This document shows positions 1 through 5,985 of a DNA stretch of 9,624 bases, one piece after another. This DNA is from Candidatus Dormiibacterota bacterium (GTDB lineage Bacteria; Chloroflexota; Dormibacteria; Aeolococcales; Aeolococcaceae): contig JAFAJR010000025.1 of the NCBI GenBank assembly GCA_019236085.1, positions 1 to 9,624 on the forward strand, given 5' to 3'. The notes beneath the pieces were generated by a model that had not been told where the DNA came from, searched no databases, and saw nothing but the letters and a program-made list of their open reading frames with translations. The position numbers and the translations under genes are program-made. Position 1 is the first letter of the stretch, and the number at the start of each line of letters is the position of its first letter.

Positions 1-365
1 GCCTCAGGTGAGCCGCCCGGGATGACGAATCCCTGGGGCAGCGGGACCGCCGCCTCCAAGGTGCGCACCCATTCGTGCAGCGCCTCCACCATCTCCCCGG
101 TCACCACAGCGAAGTGCCGCTCCAAGTGGTGCCGCTCCCCCCGTCCAGTGGCAAGCTCGGCGCCCACCACGAAAAGCTCGCGCTGCAGGCCGAGCAGTCG
201 CTCGGCGCGCGACGGTTCGCTCGACAGTGAACGCGCCAGCCCAAGAGCGGAGATCGCTTCATCCAGCGCCCCGTACGCCTCGGTGTGGAGGTCGTCCTTG
301 GGCACCCTGCCGCCGTAGAGCAGGCCTGTCTCGCCGGCGTCGCCGCCCTTGGTGACGATGCTCAT
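1..365 (-). CDS. PduO-type cob(I)alamin adenosyltransferase, N-terminal part (3' end off window)
   Basis: This enzyme family transfers the adenosyl group of ATP to reduced corrinoid, making adenosylcobalamin in the cytoplasm. The visible 121 residues begin with the ATP-binding segment TKGGDAGETGL (residues 5-15), followed by RVPKD (20-24) and EAYGALDEA (29-37). They end in FVIPGGSPE (113-121), which matches the family's conserved order. The remaining third or so, including the usual Arg-rich helix, lies beyond the left edge. The ATG at 363-365 is chosen because the conserved motif starts four residues later. It lies 10 bases after the trxB stop, so it is probably cotranscribed; no clear Shine-Dalgarno sequence precedes it. 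It ends a cluster rich in tetrapyrrole genes, whose uroporphyrinogen III is also the corrin precursor. The family call is firm. The symbol is left blank because cobO, pduO and yvqK naming varies. Confidence 0.93.
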   Translation of the reverse strand, partial: MSIVTKGGDAGETGLLYGGRVPKDDLHTEAYGALDEAISALGLARSLSSEPSRAERLLGLQRELFVVGAELATGRGERHHLERHFAVVTGEMVEALHEWVRTLEAAVPLPQGFVIPGGSPE

Positions 366-375
366 CGGCAGAGCG

Positions 376-1368
376 TCACACCGCACCGCTGACGACGTCG
401 TGCACCAGCTCGTCGGATGTCTCGTCGAGCCCGCGCTTCCACTCCTCCACCCACTTGGCAGCGGCGATCGTCGCCGTTGTGGCGTCGCCGACAGCCGTCG
501 TGATCTGCCGGGTGAGCTGGCTGCGCACGTCCCCGGCGGCGAAGATGCCGGGGACGCTGGTCATCATTGTCATTGCGTCGGTGATGTAGTAGCCGGCTGC
601 GTCGTGGTCGATGTGGGTGTCGACCAGCCCGGTGTTCGGGATGAACCCAACGAAGATGAACACGCCGCCCACGTCCAGCGTTGACCGCGCGCCGCTCACC
701 ACGTCGCGCAAGGCCAGCCGCTGCACGGATTCATCGCCATCGATGCCCTCGACCACAGCGTTGGTCACCCAGGCGATCTTCTCGTTGCGCCGCGCGGTGT
801 CGAGCAGCAGCTGCTGCGCCCGGAACCGCTCACGCCGATGGATGATCGTCACCTTCGATGCGTAGCGGGTGAGGAAGACCGCCTCCTCCACCGCGGCGTC
901 GCCGCCACCCACCACCGCCAGGTGGACTCCCTTGAAGAAGGCGCCGTCGCACACCGCGCAGTAGGACACGCCGCGTCCGGCGAATTCGACCTCACCGGGG
1001 ACCTCGAGCTTGCGCGGGTTGCCGCCCGCCGTGAGGATCACCGCAGGCGCTGTGAAGGTTCCCTGCGTGGTCTCGATAACCTTGGGCTCATGGTGCGCAC
1101 CGACGTGGATGCGGCTCACGTCCGCGCTCACCATCTCCGTGCCGAAGCTCAGCGCCTGGTCGGTCATGGCCAGTGCCAGGTCGACGCCAAGGATGCTCTT
1201 GATGCCGGGGTAGTCCTCAACCAGCTCGGTGTTCAGCAGTTGGCCGCCGGGCCCCTTGTTCTCCAGCAGCACCGCATGCTCCCGGTTGCGTCCGGCATAC
1301 AGCGCGGCAGTGAGGCCTGCGGGGCCCGCGCCGACGATGGCGATGTCGAACGCGCGTGGCTCAGCCAT
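376..1368 (-). CDS. trxB: thioredoxin reductase (NADPH)
   Basis: This FAD flavoenzyme reduces thioredoxin with NADPH in the cytoplasm. Numbering from the ATG at 1368, an FAD-binding GAGPAG lies near residues 13-18 and GGQLLNT near 41-47. The redox-active pair is C137 and C140 in CAVCDG. The NADPH site shows GGGDAAVEEA and HRRERFRA, and the C-terminal FAD motif is GIFAAGDVR. All catalytic elements are present. About 330 residues is slightly longer than usual because of an acidic tail of roughly 18 residues after the final helix. An in-frame TTG at 1386 would add six residues; I prefer the ATG because FDIAIVGAG then starts at the usual distance. The gene follows the protease gene after 30 bases and precedes the corrinoid adenosyltransferase by 10. 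No thioredoxin gene is visible here. Identity is firm, the start less so. Confidence 0.95.
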   Translation of the reverse strand: MAEPRAFDIAIVGAGPAGLTAALYAGRNREHAVLLENKGPGGQLLNTELVEDYPGIKSILGVDLALAMTDQALSFGTEMVSADVSRIHVGAHHEPKVIETTQGTFTAPAVILTAGGNPRKLEVPGEVEFAGRGVSYCAVCDGAFFKGVHLAVVGGGDAAVEEAVFLTRYASKVTIIHRRERFRAQQLLLDTARRNEKIAWVTNAVVEGIDGDESVQRLALRDVVSGARSTLDVGGVFIFVGFIPNTGLVDTHIDHDAAGYYITDAMTMMTSVPGIFAAGDVRSQLTRQITTAVGDATTATIAAAKWVEEWKRGLDETSDELVHDVVSGAV

Positions 1369-1404
1369 GACCCAGAGCGTACCCAACGCCTTTCGAGTTC
1401 ACGC
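1369..1404 (-). promoter_or_regulatory. possible leaderless promoter before trxB
   Basis: In the 30-base gap between the protease stop and trxB, the minus strand reads TACGCT (1381-1376), which fits the TANNNT -10 consensus. Seven bases then lead to the ATG at 1368, which would place transcription initiation at or next to the start codon. A -35 element is poor: GTGAAC at 1402-1397 is the nearest candidate. No Shine-Dalgarno sequence precedes the ATG, which agrees with leaderless translation but does not prove it. Chance TANNNT matches are common. Confidence 0.25.
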
Positions 1405-2205
1405 CCGCCTCTCGAATGACTGCAGCTCGGCGAGCACCCGGCTCAGCGGGATGGCGAAAGCCTCGTCGGACCCCGGGCTCGAGAGCGTGACGATGCCGAC
1501 CACGCTGCCCGCCGCATCCAGCACCGGGCCGCCGCTGTTGCCCTGGTAGATGCGCGCCCCGGTGAGGTCCAGCATGTCGTGATACACGCTGGGAGCCTGC
1601 GGGTCGCTTTCGGCGTCGCTGTTGGCGAGGGGCACGTCCTGGTGCAGGGCGGTGAGGCTCTCCAGGGTGAGATCGGCCTGTCCCGTCGCCCTGCCGGACG
1701 CCAGCACCACCATCGGCGCCGGGGTTGTGGTGAGCGCAGCGGCTGCCACGGGCAGCGCGCTTCCCGGCTGGTAGCCGTCGGTGCAGTGCAGCAGCGCAAT
1801 GTCCTGGCTCTCGTCGACGCCCGCCACGCTGACCGTGTGGGTGTGGTCGCTGCGATCAGTGATGCGCAGTGTCTGGGCGCCGTAGATCACGTGGGCGTTG
1901 GTCACGAAGTCGCAGTCAGAGTCGATGAGCCACGCAGTCCCGAGCGACTCGTTCGACGAGCGCTCCGCCTCCACCGTCACCACACGCGACAGCGCCTTGC
2001 GGCCGATGTCGCTCAACGACGGCGGCGACGGTGTCGGCGACGCGGCGCGCGGCAGCGTGACGGTGGAGCGCCCCGTCACTGAGACCTGGTTCAGCCCCAG
2101 GGACACGAGGAAGGCCACGAGCCCGGTGCCCACCAGCACCACGAGCACAGCGAAGAGCCGCGGGACATGCGTCCGCCATCCAGGCGGCGGTCCTCCGGCG
2201 ATCAC
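1399..2205 (-). CDS. membrane-anchored trypsin-like serine protease (HtrA/DegP-like fold, no PDZ domain)
   Basis: This is a predicted extracytoplasmic serine peptidase of 268 residues. A short cytoplasmic N-terminus is followed by one hydrophobic membrane segment (about residues 16-37) and a Ser/Pro/Thr-rich linker (about 54-65). The trypsin-fold domain fills the rest. The catalytic triad is visible: H105 in TNAHVI, D135 in SQDIALL and S224 in GNSGGPV. The chain ends about 20 residues after the last strand, so the PDZ domain of classical HtrA is absent. C98 and C141 lie close to the catalytic His and Asp and could form a disulfide (inference). The GTG start overlaps the rdgB stop by four bases (GTGA), which suggests translational coupling. 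The substrate is unknown. A role in envelope protein turnover or stress is plausible but cannot be read from sequence. Confidence 0.88.
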   Translation of the reverse strand: MIAGGPPPGWRTHVPRLFAVLVVLVGTGLVAFLVSLGLNQVSVTGRSTVTLPRAASPTPSPPSLSDIGRKALSRVVTVEAERSSNESLGTAWLIDSDCDFVTNAHVIYGAQTLRITDRSDHTHTVSVAGVDESQDIALLHCTDGYQPGSALPVAAAALTTTPAPMVVLASGRATGQADLTLESLTALHQDVPLANSDAESDPQAPSVYHDMLDLTGARIYQGNSGGPVLDAAGSVVGIVTLSSPGSDEAFAIPLSRVLAELQSFERRA

Positions 2206-2840
2206 GCCAACGATTGTGCCGGAGCGCCCAGAACCCCGGATTCCGCCAGCCGGGCAATGGCCCGCGCCCGGTGTGAGACACGGTCCTTGTCCTCCTGGCT
2301 CGCATCACCGAAGGTGATGCCGAGGTCGCGGGACAGGAAGGCCGGGTCATAGCCGAACCCCCCGCTGCCCCGAGGCTCGGTGAGGAGCGTGCCGAGGCAC
2401 TCGCCCCGGGCCACCACCGGCGTGCCGCCCGGCCGGGCCAACACGGCGACACAGACGTAGCGGACCCTCCGGTCCTCGGGAGTTCGCCGGTTGACCTCGT
2501 CGATCAGACCGAGCAGGCGGTCGCCGTCGCTGCCGCCCCGCCAGCGTGTCGACCGGGCTCCGGGCCAGCCGTGCAGCGCGTCGACCTCGATGCCGCTGTC
2601 GTCGGCCAGCGCTGCGAGGCCGGTGGCCGTGCAGGTGATCGCCGCCTTGGCACCGGCGTTGTCCAGGTAGGTGTCGGCCGGCTCATCGACGTCCTCGCTG
2701 AACCCCGCCTCGTCCAGGGAGAGCAGCCGCCACGGATACGAGGCGAGCAGTCGGCGCAGCTCAACGATCTTGCCGGGGTTGCGGGTCGCCAGCACCAGGC
2801 GGGGCGGCGGCAGCGCGTCGCTGACCCGTCCGGTGCTCAT
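2202..2840 (-). CDS. rdgB: XTP/dITP diphosphatase (RdgB/HAM1 family)
   Basis: RdgB hydrolyses non-canonical purine triphosphates (XTP, ITP, dITP) to monophosphates, keeping them out of DNA and RNA; it acts in the cytoplasm. The 212-residue protein has the full family pattern. LATRNPGKIVEL (residues 17-28) carries the nucleotide-binding T-x-N-x-x-K. ALADDSGIEVDAL (77-89) carries the metal and catalytic aspartates. GARSTRW follows at 94-100, GSGGFGYDPAFL at 158-169, and SHRARAI at 189-195. The ATG overlaps the rph stop (ATGA), and the gene's own stop overlaps the protease start (GTGA). The rph-rdgB pairing is very common in bacteria and supports the call. An internal GTG at codon 6 is an alternative start but lacks the overlap. 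Confidence 0.96.
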   Translation of the reverse strand: MSTGRVSDALPPPRLVLATRNPGKIVELRRLLASYPWRLLSLDEAGFSEDVDEPADTYLDNAGAKAAITCTATGLAALADDSGIEVDALHGWPGARSTRWRGGSDGDRLLGLIDEVNRRTPEDRRVRYVCVAVLARPGGTPVVARGECLGTLLTEPRGSGGFGYDPAFLSRDLGITFGDASQEDKDRVSHRARAIARLAESGVLGAPAQSLA

Positions 2841-3565
2841 CCAGCCGACGCGATGGCCTGGCGTTGCAGGGCGAACAGCTGCGTCAGCCCGGATCCCGCC
2901 AGCCGGAGCAGCTCGTCCATCTCCTGACGCGAGAAGGGCTCCTGCTCCGCCGACCCCTGCAGCTCGATGAAGCGGCCGTCACCGGCAGCCACGCAGTTCA
3001 TATCGGTGTCCGCCGCCGAGTCCTCGATGTACGAGAGGTCGAGCCGCGGTTCGCCGCCGATGATTCCGGCGCTCACCGCCGCCACCGGCCAGCGCAGCGG
3101 GTCGGCGCCCACCAGACCGGCGACGTGCATCCGTGTCGTCGCCAAGGCGAGCGCGACAAAGCCGCCGGTGATCGATGCGGTGCGGGTGCCGCCATCAGCG
3201 ACCAGCACGTCGCAGTCGATGAAGATGCTGCGCTCGCCCAGCGCCTCGAAGTCGATGCCGGCCCGCAGGCTTCGTCCGATCAGCCGCTGGATCTCCTGCA
3301 CCCTGCCGTCGACCCGGCCCTTGCGGCCGTCACGCTCGCTTCGAGTCATGGTGCTGCGAGGCAGCATCGCGTACTCGGCGGTGACCCAGCCACGGCCGCT
3401 CCCCTTGCGAAAAGGCGGCACCCGCTCCTCGACGCTCGCGGCGCAGAGCACCTTGGTCTCACCCATGGTGATCATGGCGCTGCCCTCGGCGTACGGCAGC
3501 ACGTTCACCTCGATGGTGGTGGGACGGATCTCGTCGTTGGCTCGGTTGTCGGGACGCGACGGCAT
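2837..3565 (-). CDS. rph: ribonuclease PH
   Basis: RNase PH is a phosphate-dependent 3'-5' exoribonuclease that trims tRNA and other RNA 3' ends, usually as a hexameric ring. The 242-residue protein is full length. It shows EGSAMITMGETKVLCAASV (27-45), KGSGRGWVTAEYAMLPRST (54-72) and GRVQEIQRLIGRSLRA (87-102) with the conserved Arg at 88. GGTRTASITGG (125-135) fits the phosphate-binding region, and the metal-site aspartates lie in IEDSAADTDMN (180-190). The C-terminal helix PFSRQEMDELL is also typical. The ATG shares its A with the tatC stop (TGATG), and the stop overlaps the rdgB start. No residue expected for activity appears to be missing. Confidence 0.97.
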   Translation of the reverse strand: MPSRPDNRANDEIRPTTIEVNVLPYAEGSAMITMGETKVLCAASVEERVPPFRKGSGRGWVTAEYAMLPRSTMTRSERDGRKGRVDGRVQEIQRLIGRSLRAGIDFEALGERSIFIDCDVLVADGGTRTASITGGFVALALATTRMHVAGLVGADPLRWPVAAVSAGIIGGEPRLDLSYIEDSAADTDMNCVAAGDGRFIELQGSAEQEPFSRQEMDELLRLAGSGLTQLFALQRQAIASAG

Positions 3566-4278
3566 CAGCGGTGGAACACTCTAGCGAGCACGAGGATCGC
3601 CACCTCGTACAGCACCAGCAGCGGGATGGCCAGCGCCGTCGGTGTGAACGGGTCCGCACCCGGCGTGACGATGAGTGCTCCGATGATGATGAACACGTAA
3701 GCACCCCGGCGGCGCTTGCGCAGCCAGGTGGACGAGATGATGCCCAGCAGTCCCAGGATCACCAGCACCATCGGCATCTCGAACGTCACCCCGAACACCA
3801 CAGTCAGCAGCAGAAAGAAGCTGAGGTACTGGTCGATGTCGGGGAAATACATCGCATTGCCGCCCAGGAACGTGGCCAGGAAGTTCAGCCCTATCGGCAT
3901 CACGAAGTAGGCAAAGGCGGCACCGCCGGCGAACAGCACGAGCGCGGAGGCGATGAACGGACCGACAAACCGCCGCTCCACAGGGCGCAGCCCTGGCGAG
4001 ACGAAGAGCCATGTCTGCCACAGGATCACGGGCAGCGCCAGGATGAAACCGACAATCGCGGCGATCTTGATCGGCACCGTCAGCCCCTCTGTGGGGCTGG
4101 TGAAGATCGCCGTGTTGACGATGCTGTGCGCATGCGCCAGCACTGTCTTCAGCGGGTGCAGCAGGATGCCCAGCGTCACGCCGTTGAAGACGAACGCCAG
4201 CACGGTGCCCGCGAACCACGCGAGCAGCGAGACGATGAGCACCCGGCGCAGTTCTTCGAGGTGCTCGACGATCGTCAT
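3565..4278 (-). CDS. tatC: Sec-independent (Tat) protein translocase subunit TatC
   Basis: TatC is the polytopic receptor of the twin-arginine translocase; it binds signal peptides of folded exported proteins in the cytoplasmic membrane. From the ATG at 4278 it has 237 residues and six hydrophobic segments (about 13-31, 70-91, 106-125, 152-180, 192-207, 212-233). Conserved elements are HLEELRR (6-12), SPTEGL (61-66), SPGLRPVERR (94-103) with the family Glu at 101, FEMPMVLVILG (167-177) and TPGADPFTP (205-213). The same frame stays open upstream and encodes a basic, TatC-like N-terminal tail of 28 codons, reaching a CTG at 4362 that overlaps the tatA stop. The true protein may therefore be 265 residues, resembling the long N-termini of actinobacterial TatC. 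The 3' end overlaps rph by one base. The identity is firm; the start is open. Confidence 0.94.
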   Translation of the reverse strand: MTIVEHLEELRRVLIVSLLAWFAGTVLAFVFNGVTLGILLHPLKTVLAHAHSIVNTAIFTSPTEGLTVPIKIAAIVGFILALPVILWQTWLFVSPGLRPVERRFVGPFIASALVLFAGGAAFAYFVMPIGLNFLATFLGGNAMYFPDIDQYLSFFLLLTVVFGVTFEMPMVLVILGLLGIISSTWLRKRRRGAYVFIIIGALIVTPGADPFTPTALAIPLLVLYEVAILVLARVFHR

Positions 4279-4358
4279 TCGACGCTCGTCGTCGGCCGCT
4301 CGCGGTGCCTCTTTGTTGCCCCTCCTCCGCCCTCGGAACAGAGGGACGCTGCGCAGCG

Positions 4359-4649
4359 TCAGCGGGAGACTGGAGTCTGCGGCGGCGGTGTGTACGCCGG
4401 CGAAGCGGGTGGCGCCGGCGGCGCCTCACTCACCGGCGGCGGAGGCGGCGACTGCGGCTGCTGCGGCGCCGGCTGACCGGAAACGGACTGCATGAACGTG
4501 TCGTGAGTTTCAGTCGATGCCTTCCGGAACTCGCGAATCGCCCGGCCCATGCCGGCGCCCACGTCGGGAAGCTTCCCCGGACCCCAGATGATCAGGACGA
4601 TCGCCAGGATGATGAGGATGAGCCACCAGTGTCCTGTCAAGCCACTCAT
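4359..4649 (-). CDS. tatA: Sec-independent (Tat) protein translocase subunit TatA
   Basis: TatA forms the pore-like assembly of the twin-arginine translocase. The 96-residue protein has the family layout: a short N-terminus, one membrane helix (about residues 8-22), the hinge GPGKLPDVG (23-31), and an amphipathic helix GMGRAIREFRKA (33-44). The second half is a Pro/Ala/Ser-rich low-complexity tail. The family hinge normally reads FG-x-x-KLP; here the Phe is Trp (WGPGKLP). No separate TatB is visible, so this single subunit may serve both roles, as in minimal TatA-TatC systems (inference from content). It starts 31 bases after hemL and is followed by tatC. No clear Shine-Dalgarno sequence precedes the ATG. 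Confidence 0.94.
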   Translation of the reverse strand: MSGLTGHWWLILIILAIVLIIWGPGKLPDVGAGMGRAIREFRKASTETHDTFMQSVSGQPAPQQPQSPPPPPVSEAPPAPPASPAYTPPPQTPVSR

Positions 4650-4684
4650 CGTGCAGTGAGTCTAGCACCGTGCTTGTGCATCAA
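4650..4684 (-). promoter_or_regulatory. possible promoter in the hemL-tatA gap, near-leaderless start of tatA
   Basis: On the minus strand TAGACT (4664-4659) fits the TANNNT -10 consensus and lies nine bases before the tatA ATG. TTGATG (4684-4679), which contains the hemL stop, resembles a -35 element, but the 14-base spacing is shorter than usual. The tatA start has no Shine-Dalgarno sequence, so a very short leader would fit. A small palindrome, GCAC-G-GTGC, lies between the two elements. If real, this would separate expression of the Tat and RNA genes from the heme genes upstream. Confidence 0.28.
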
Positions 4685-5985
4685 CCCGCCCTCCTTGCTG
4701 AGAGATCCGTCAACGTCGCCGCAAACACACCGGCTGTGTGGTCGATGTCCGAGTCGCTGTGCGCGGTGCTGAGGAACGCCGCCTCGAACTGTGACGGCGG
4801 CCAGAGCACGCCGGACTCCAGCCAGGCGGCGTGCACCGCCGCGAAGGCAGCGGTGTCGGCGTGTTTGGCGGAGGCGAAGTCGCTGACCTCGTCGACACCG
4901 ATGAACGGCGTGAGCATTCCGCCCACCCGATTCACCGTGCCCTGCCATCCCGCGGCTTCAAAGGCGGCGTCCAGGGCAGAGGCGAGCCTCGCGCCGAGAT
5001 CGTCGATCCGCTCATAGACCTCGTCGTCGAGACTGTCCAGCACCGCGATCCCCGCAGCCATCGCCGCCGGACTGCCGGACAGCGTCCCTGCCTGGTACAC
5101 CGGGCCGGCGGGCGCCACCATCTGCATGAGGTCGCGCCGTCCGCCGTAGGCGCCCACCGGAAGGCCGCCGCCGATCACCTTGCCCAGCGTGGTCAGATCA
5201 GGTCGCACGCCGAAGAGAGACTGCGCGCCACCGCTGCTCACCCGGAATCCGGTCATCACCTCATCGAATACGAGCAGGGAGCCGTGTTCGGATGTCTCCC
5301 GACGAAGCTGTTCGAGGAAGCCCGGCCGTGGCGGCACGCACCCCATGTTGCCCGCAACCGGTTCGACGATCACAGCCGCGATCTCCCCGCCCCGCCGGGC
5401 GAAGAGGGAACTGACCGCGGCTGCGTCGTTGTATGGGAGAACCACTGTCGCTGCCGTGGCGGAGGCCGGGACCCCGGGCGAGTCTGGGATGCCCAGCGTC
5501 GCCACCCCGGATCCCGCCTCGGCCAGCAGCGCGTCGGCGTGCCCGTGGTAGGCGCCGGCGAACTTGACGATGAGGTCCCGGCCCGTCGCGGCCCGGGCAA
5601 GGCGCAGCGCGGACATCGTGGCCTCGGTGCCCGAGCTGACGAAGCGGACCATCTCCAGTGAAGGCATCGCAGCTGTCAGCCGCTCGGCGAGCTCCACCTC
5701 GACACCGGTGGTGGCGCCGAAGGCAAGGCCGCGTTCGAGCTGGCGGCGGACCGCCTCCACCACCTGGGGCGGGTTGTGCCCCAGGAGATGCGGCCCGTAG
5801 GCCAGGACGAAGTCGATGTAGTCGTTGCCGTCCTCATCCAGGACGTGCGCACCCTGGCCGCTGATCAGCGCTGGCGGTGTGCCGCCGACGGCGCGGAAGG
5901 CGCGCACCGGGCTGCTCACACCGCCCGGCAGGACGAGGCCCGCCCGCCGGCTCAACCGCTCGGCTGCAGCGGTGGGCCGCGTCAC
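4681..5985 (-). CDS. hemL: glutamate-1-semialdehyde 2,1-aminomutase
   Basis: This PLP enzyme isomerises glutamate-1-semialdehyde to 5-aminolevulinate, the last step of the C5 route that begins with HemA. The 434-residue protein is of family length. Motifs in order are PGGVSSPVRAF (20-30), GHNPPQVVEA (69-78), VSSGTEATMSALRLAR (116-131), AYHGHADALL (145-154), the gate-loop region AGSGVATLGIPDSPGVP (157-173), FDEVMTGFR (240-248) with PLP-binding D241, and TTLGKVIGGGLPVGAYGGR (265-283) with Schiff-base K269. The usual S-W-G-P near residue 62 reads A-Y-G-P here. The GTG start overlaps the cyclophilin stop (GTGA). The HemL gate-loop and catalytic motifs argue against another class-III aminotransferase, and the heme-operon context agrees. 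Confidence 0.95.
   Translation of the reverse strand: MTRPTAAAERLSRRAGLVLPGGVSSPVRAFRAVGGTPPALISGQGAHVLDEDGNDYIDFVLAYGPHLLGHNPPQVVEAVRRQLERGLAFGATTGVEVELAERLTAAMPSLEMVRFVSSGTEATMSALRLARAATGRDLIVKFAGAYHGHADALLAEAGSGVATLGIPDSPGVPASATAATVVLPYNDAAAVSSLFARRGGEIAAVIVEPVAGNMGCVPPRPGFLEQLRRETSEHGSLLVFDEVMTGFRVSSGGAQSLFGVRPDLTTLGKVIGGGLPVGAYGGRRDLMQMVAPAGPVYQAGTLSGSPAAMAAGIAVLDSLDDEVYERIDDLGARLASALDAAFEAAGWQGTVNRVGGMLTPFIGVDEVSDFASAKHADTAAFAAVHAAWLESGVLWPPSQFEAAFLSTAHSDSDIDHTAGVFAATLTDLSARRAG

Noticed and set aside
2864..3700. Long plus-strand open frame (278 codons) across rph and the end of tatC.
   Set aside because: It lies wholly antisense to well-conserved rph and tatC and its product has no recognisable motif. 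Long antisense frames are expected at this G+C content.
4319..4328. GGAGGAGGGG on the minus strand as a Shine-Dalgarno sequence for tatC.
   Set aside because: It is about 40 bases before the tatC ATG and no start codon stands at a usable distance after it. It reads as Arg codons if the tatC frame extends upstream.
3581..4429. Minus-strand open frame of 282 codons in a different frame over tatC.
   Set aside because: It is Arg/Ala/His-rich, and the overlapping tatC frame encodes a clear family protein.
3571..4476. Plus-strand open frame of 301 codons across tatC and the end of tatA.
   Set aside because: The product is a His/Gln/Arg/Glu-rich low-complexity string mirroring hydrophobic tatC codons, so it is a shadow frame.
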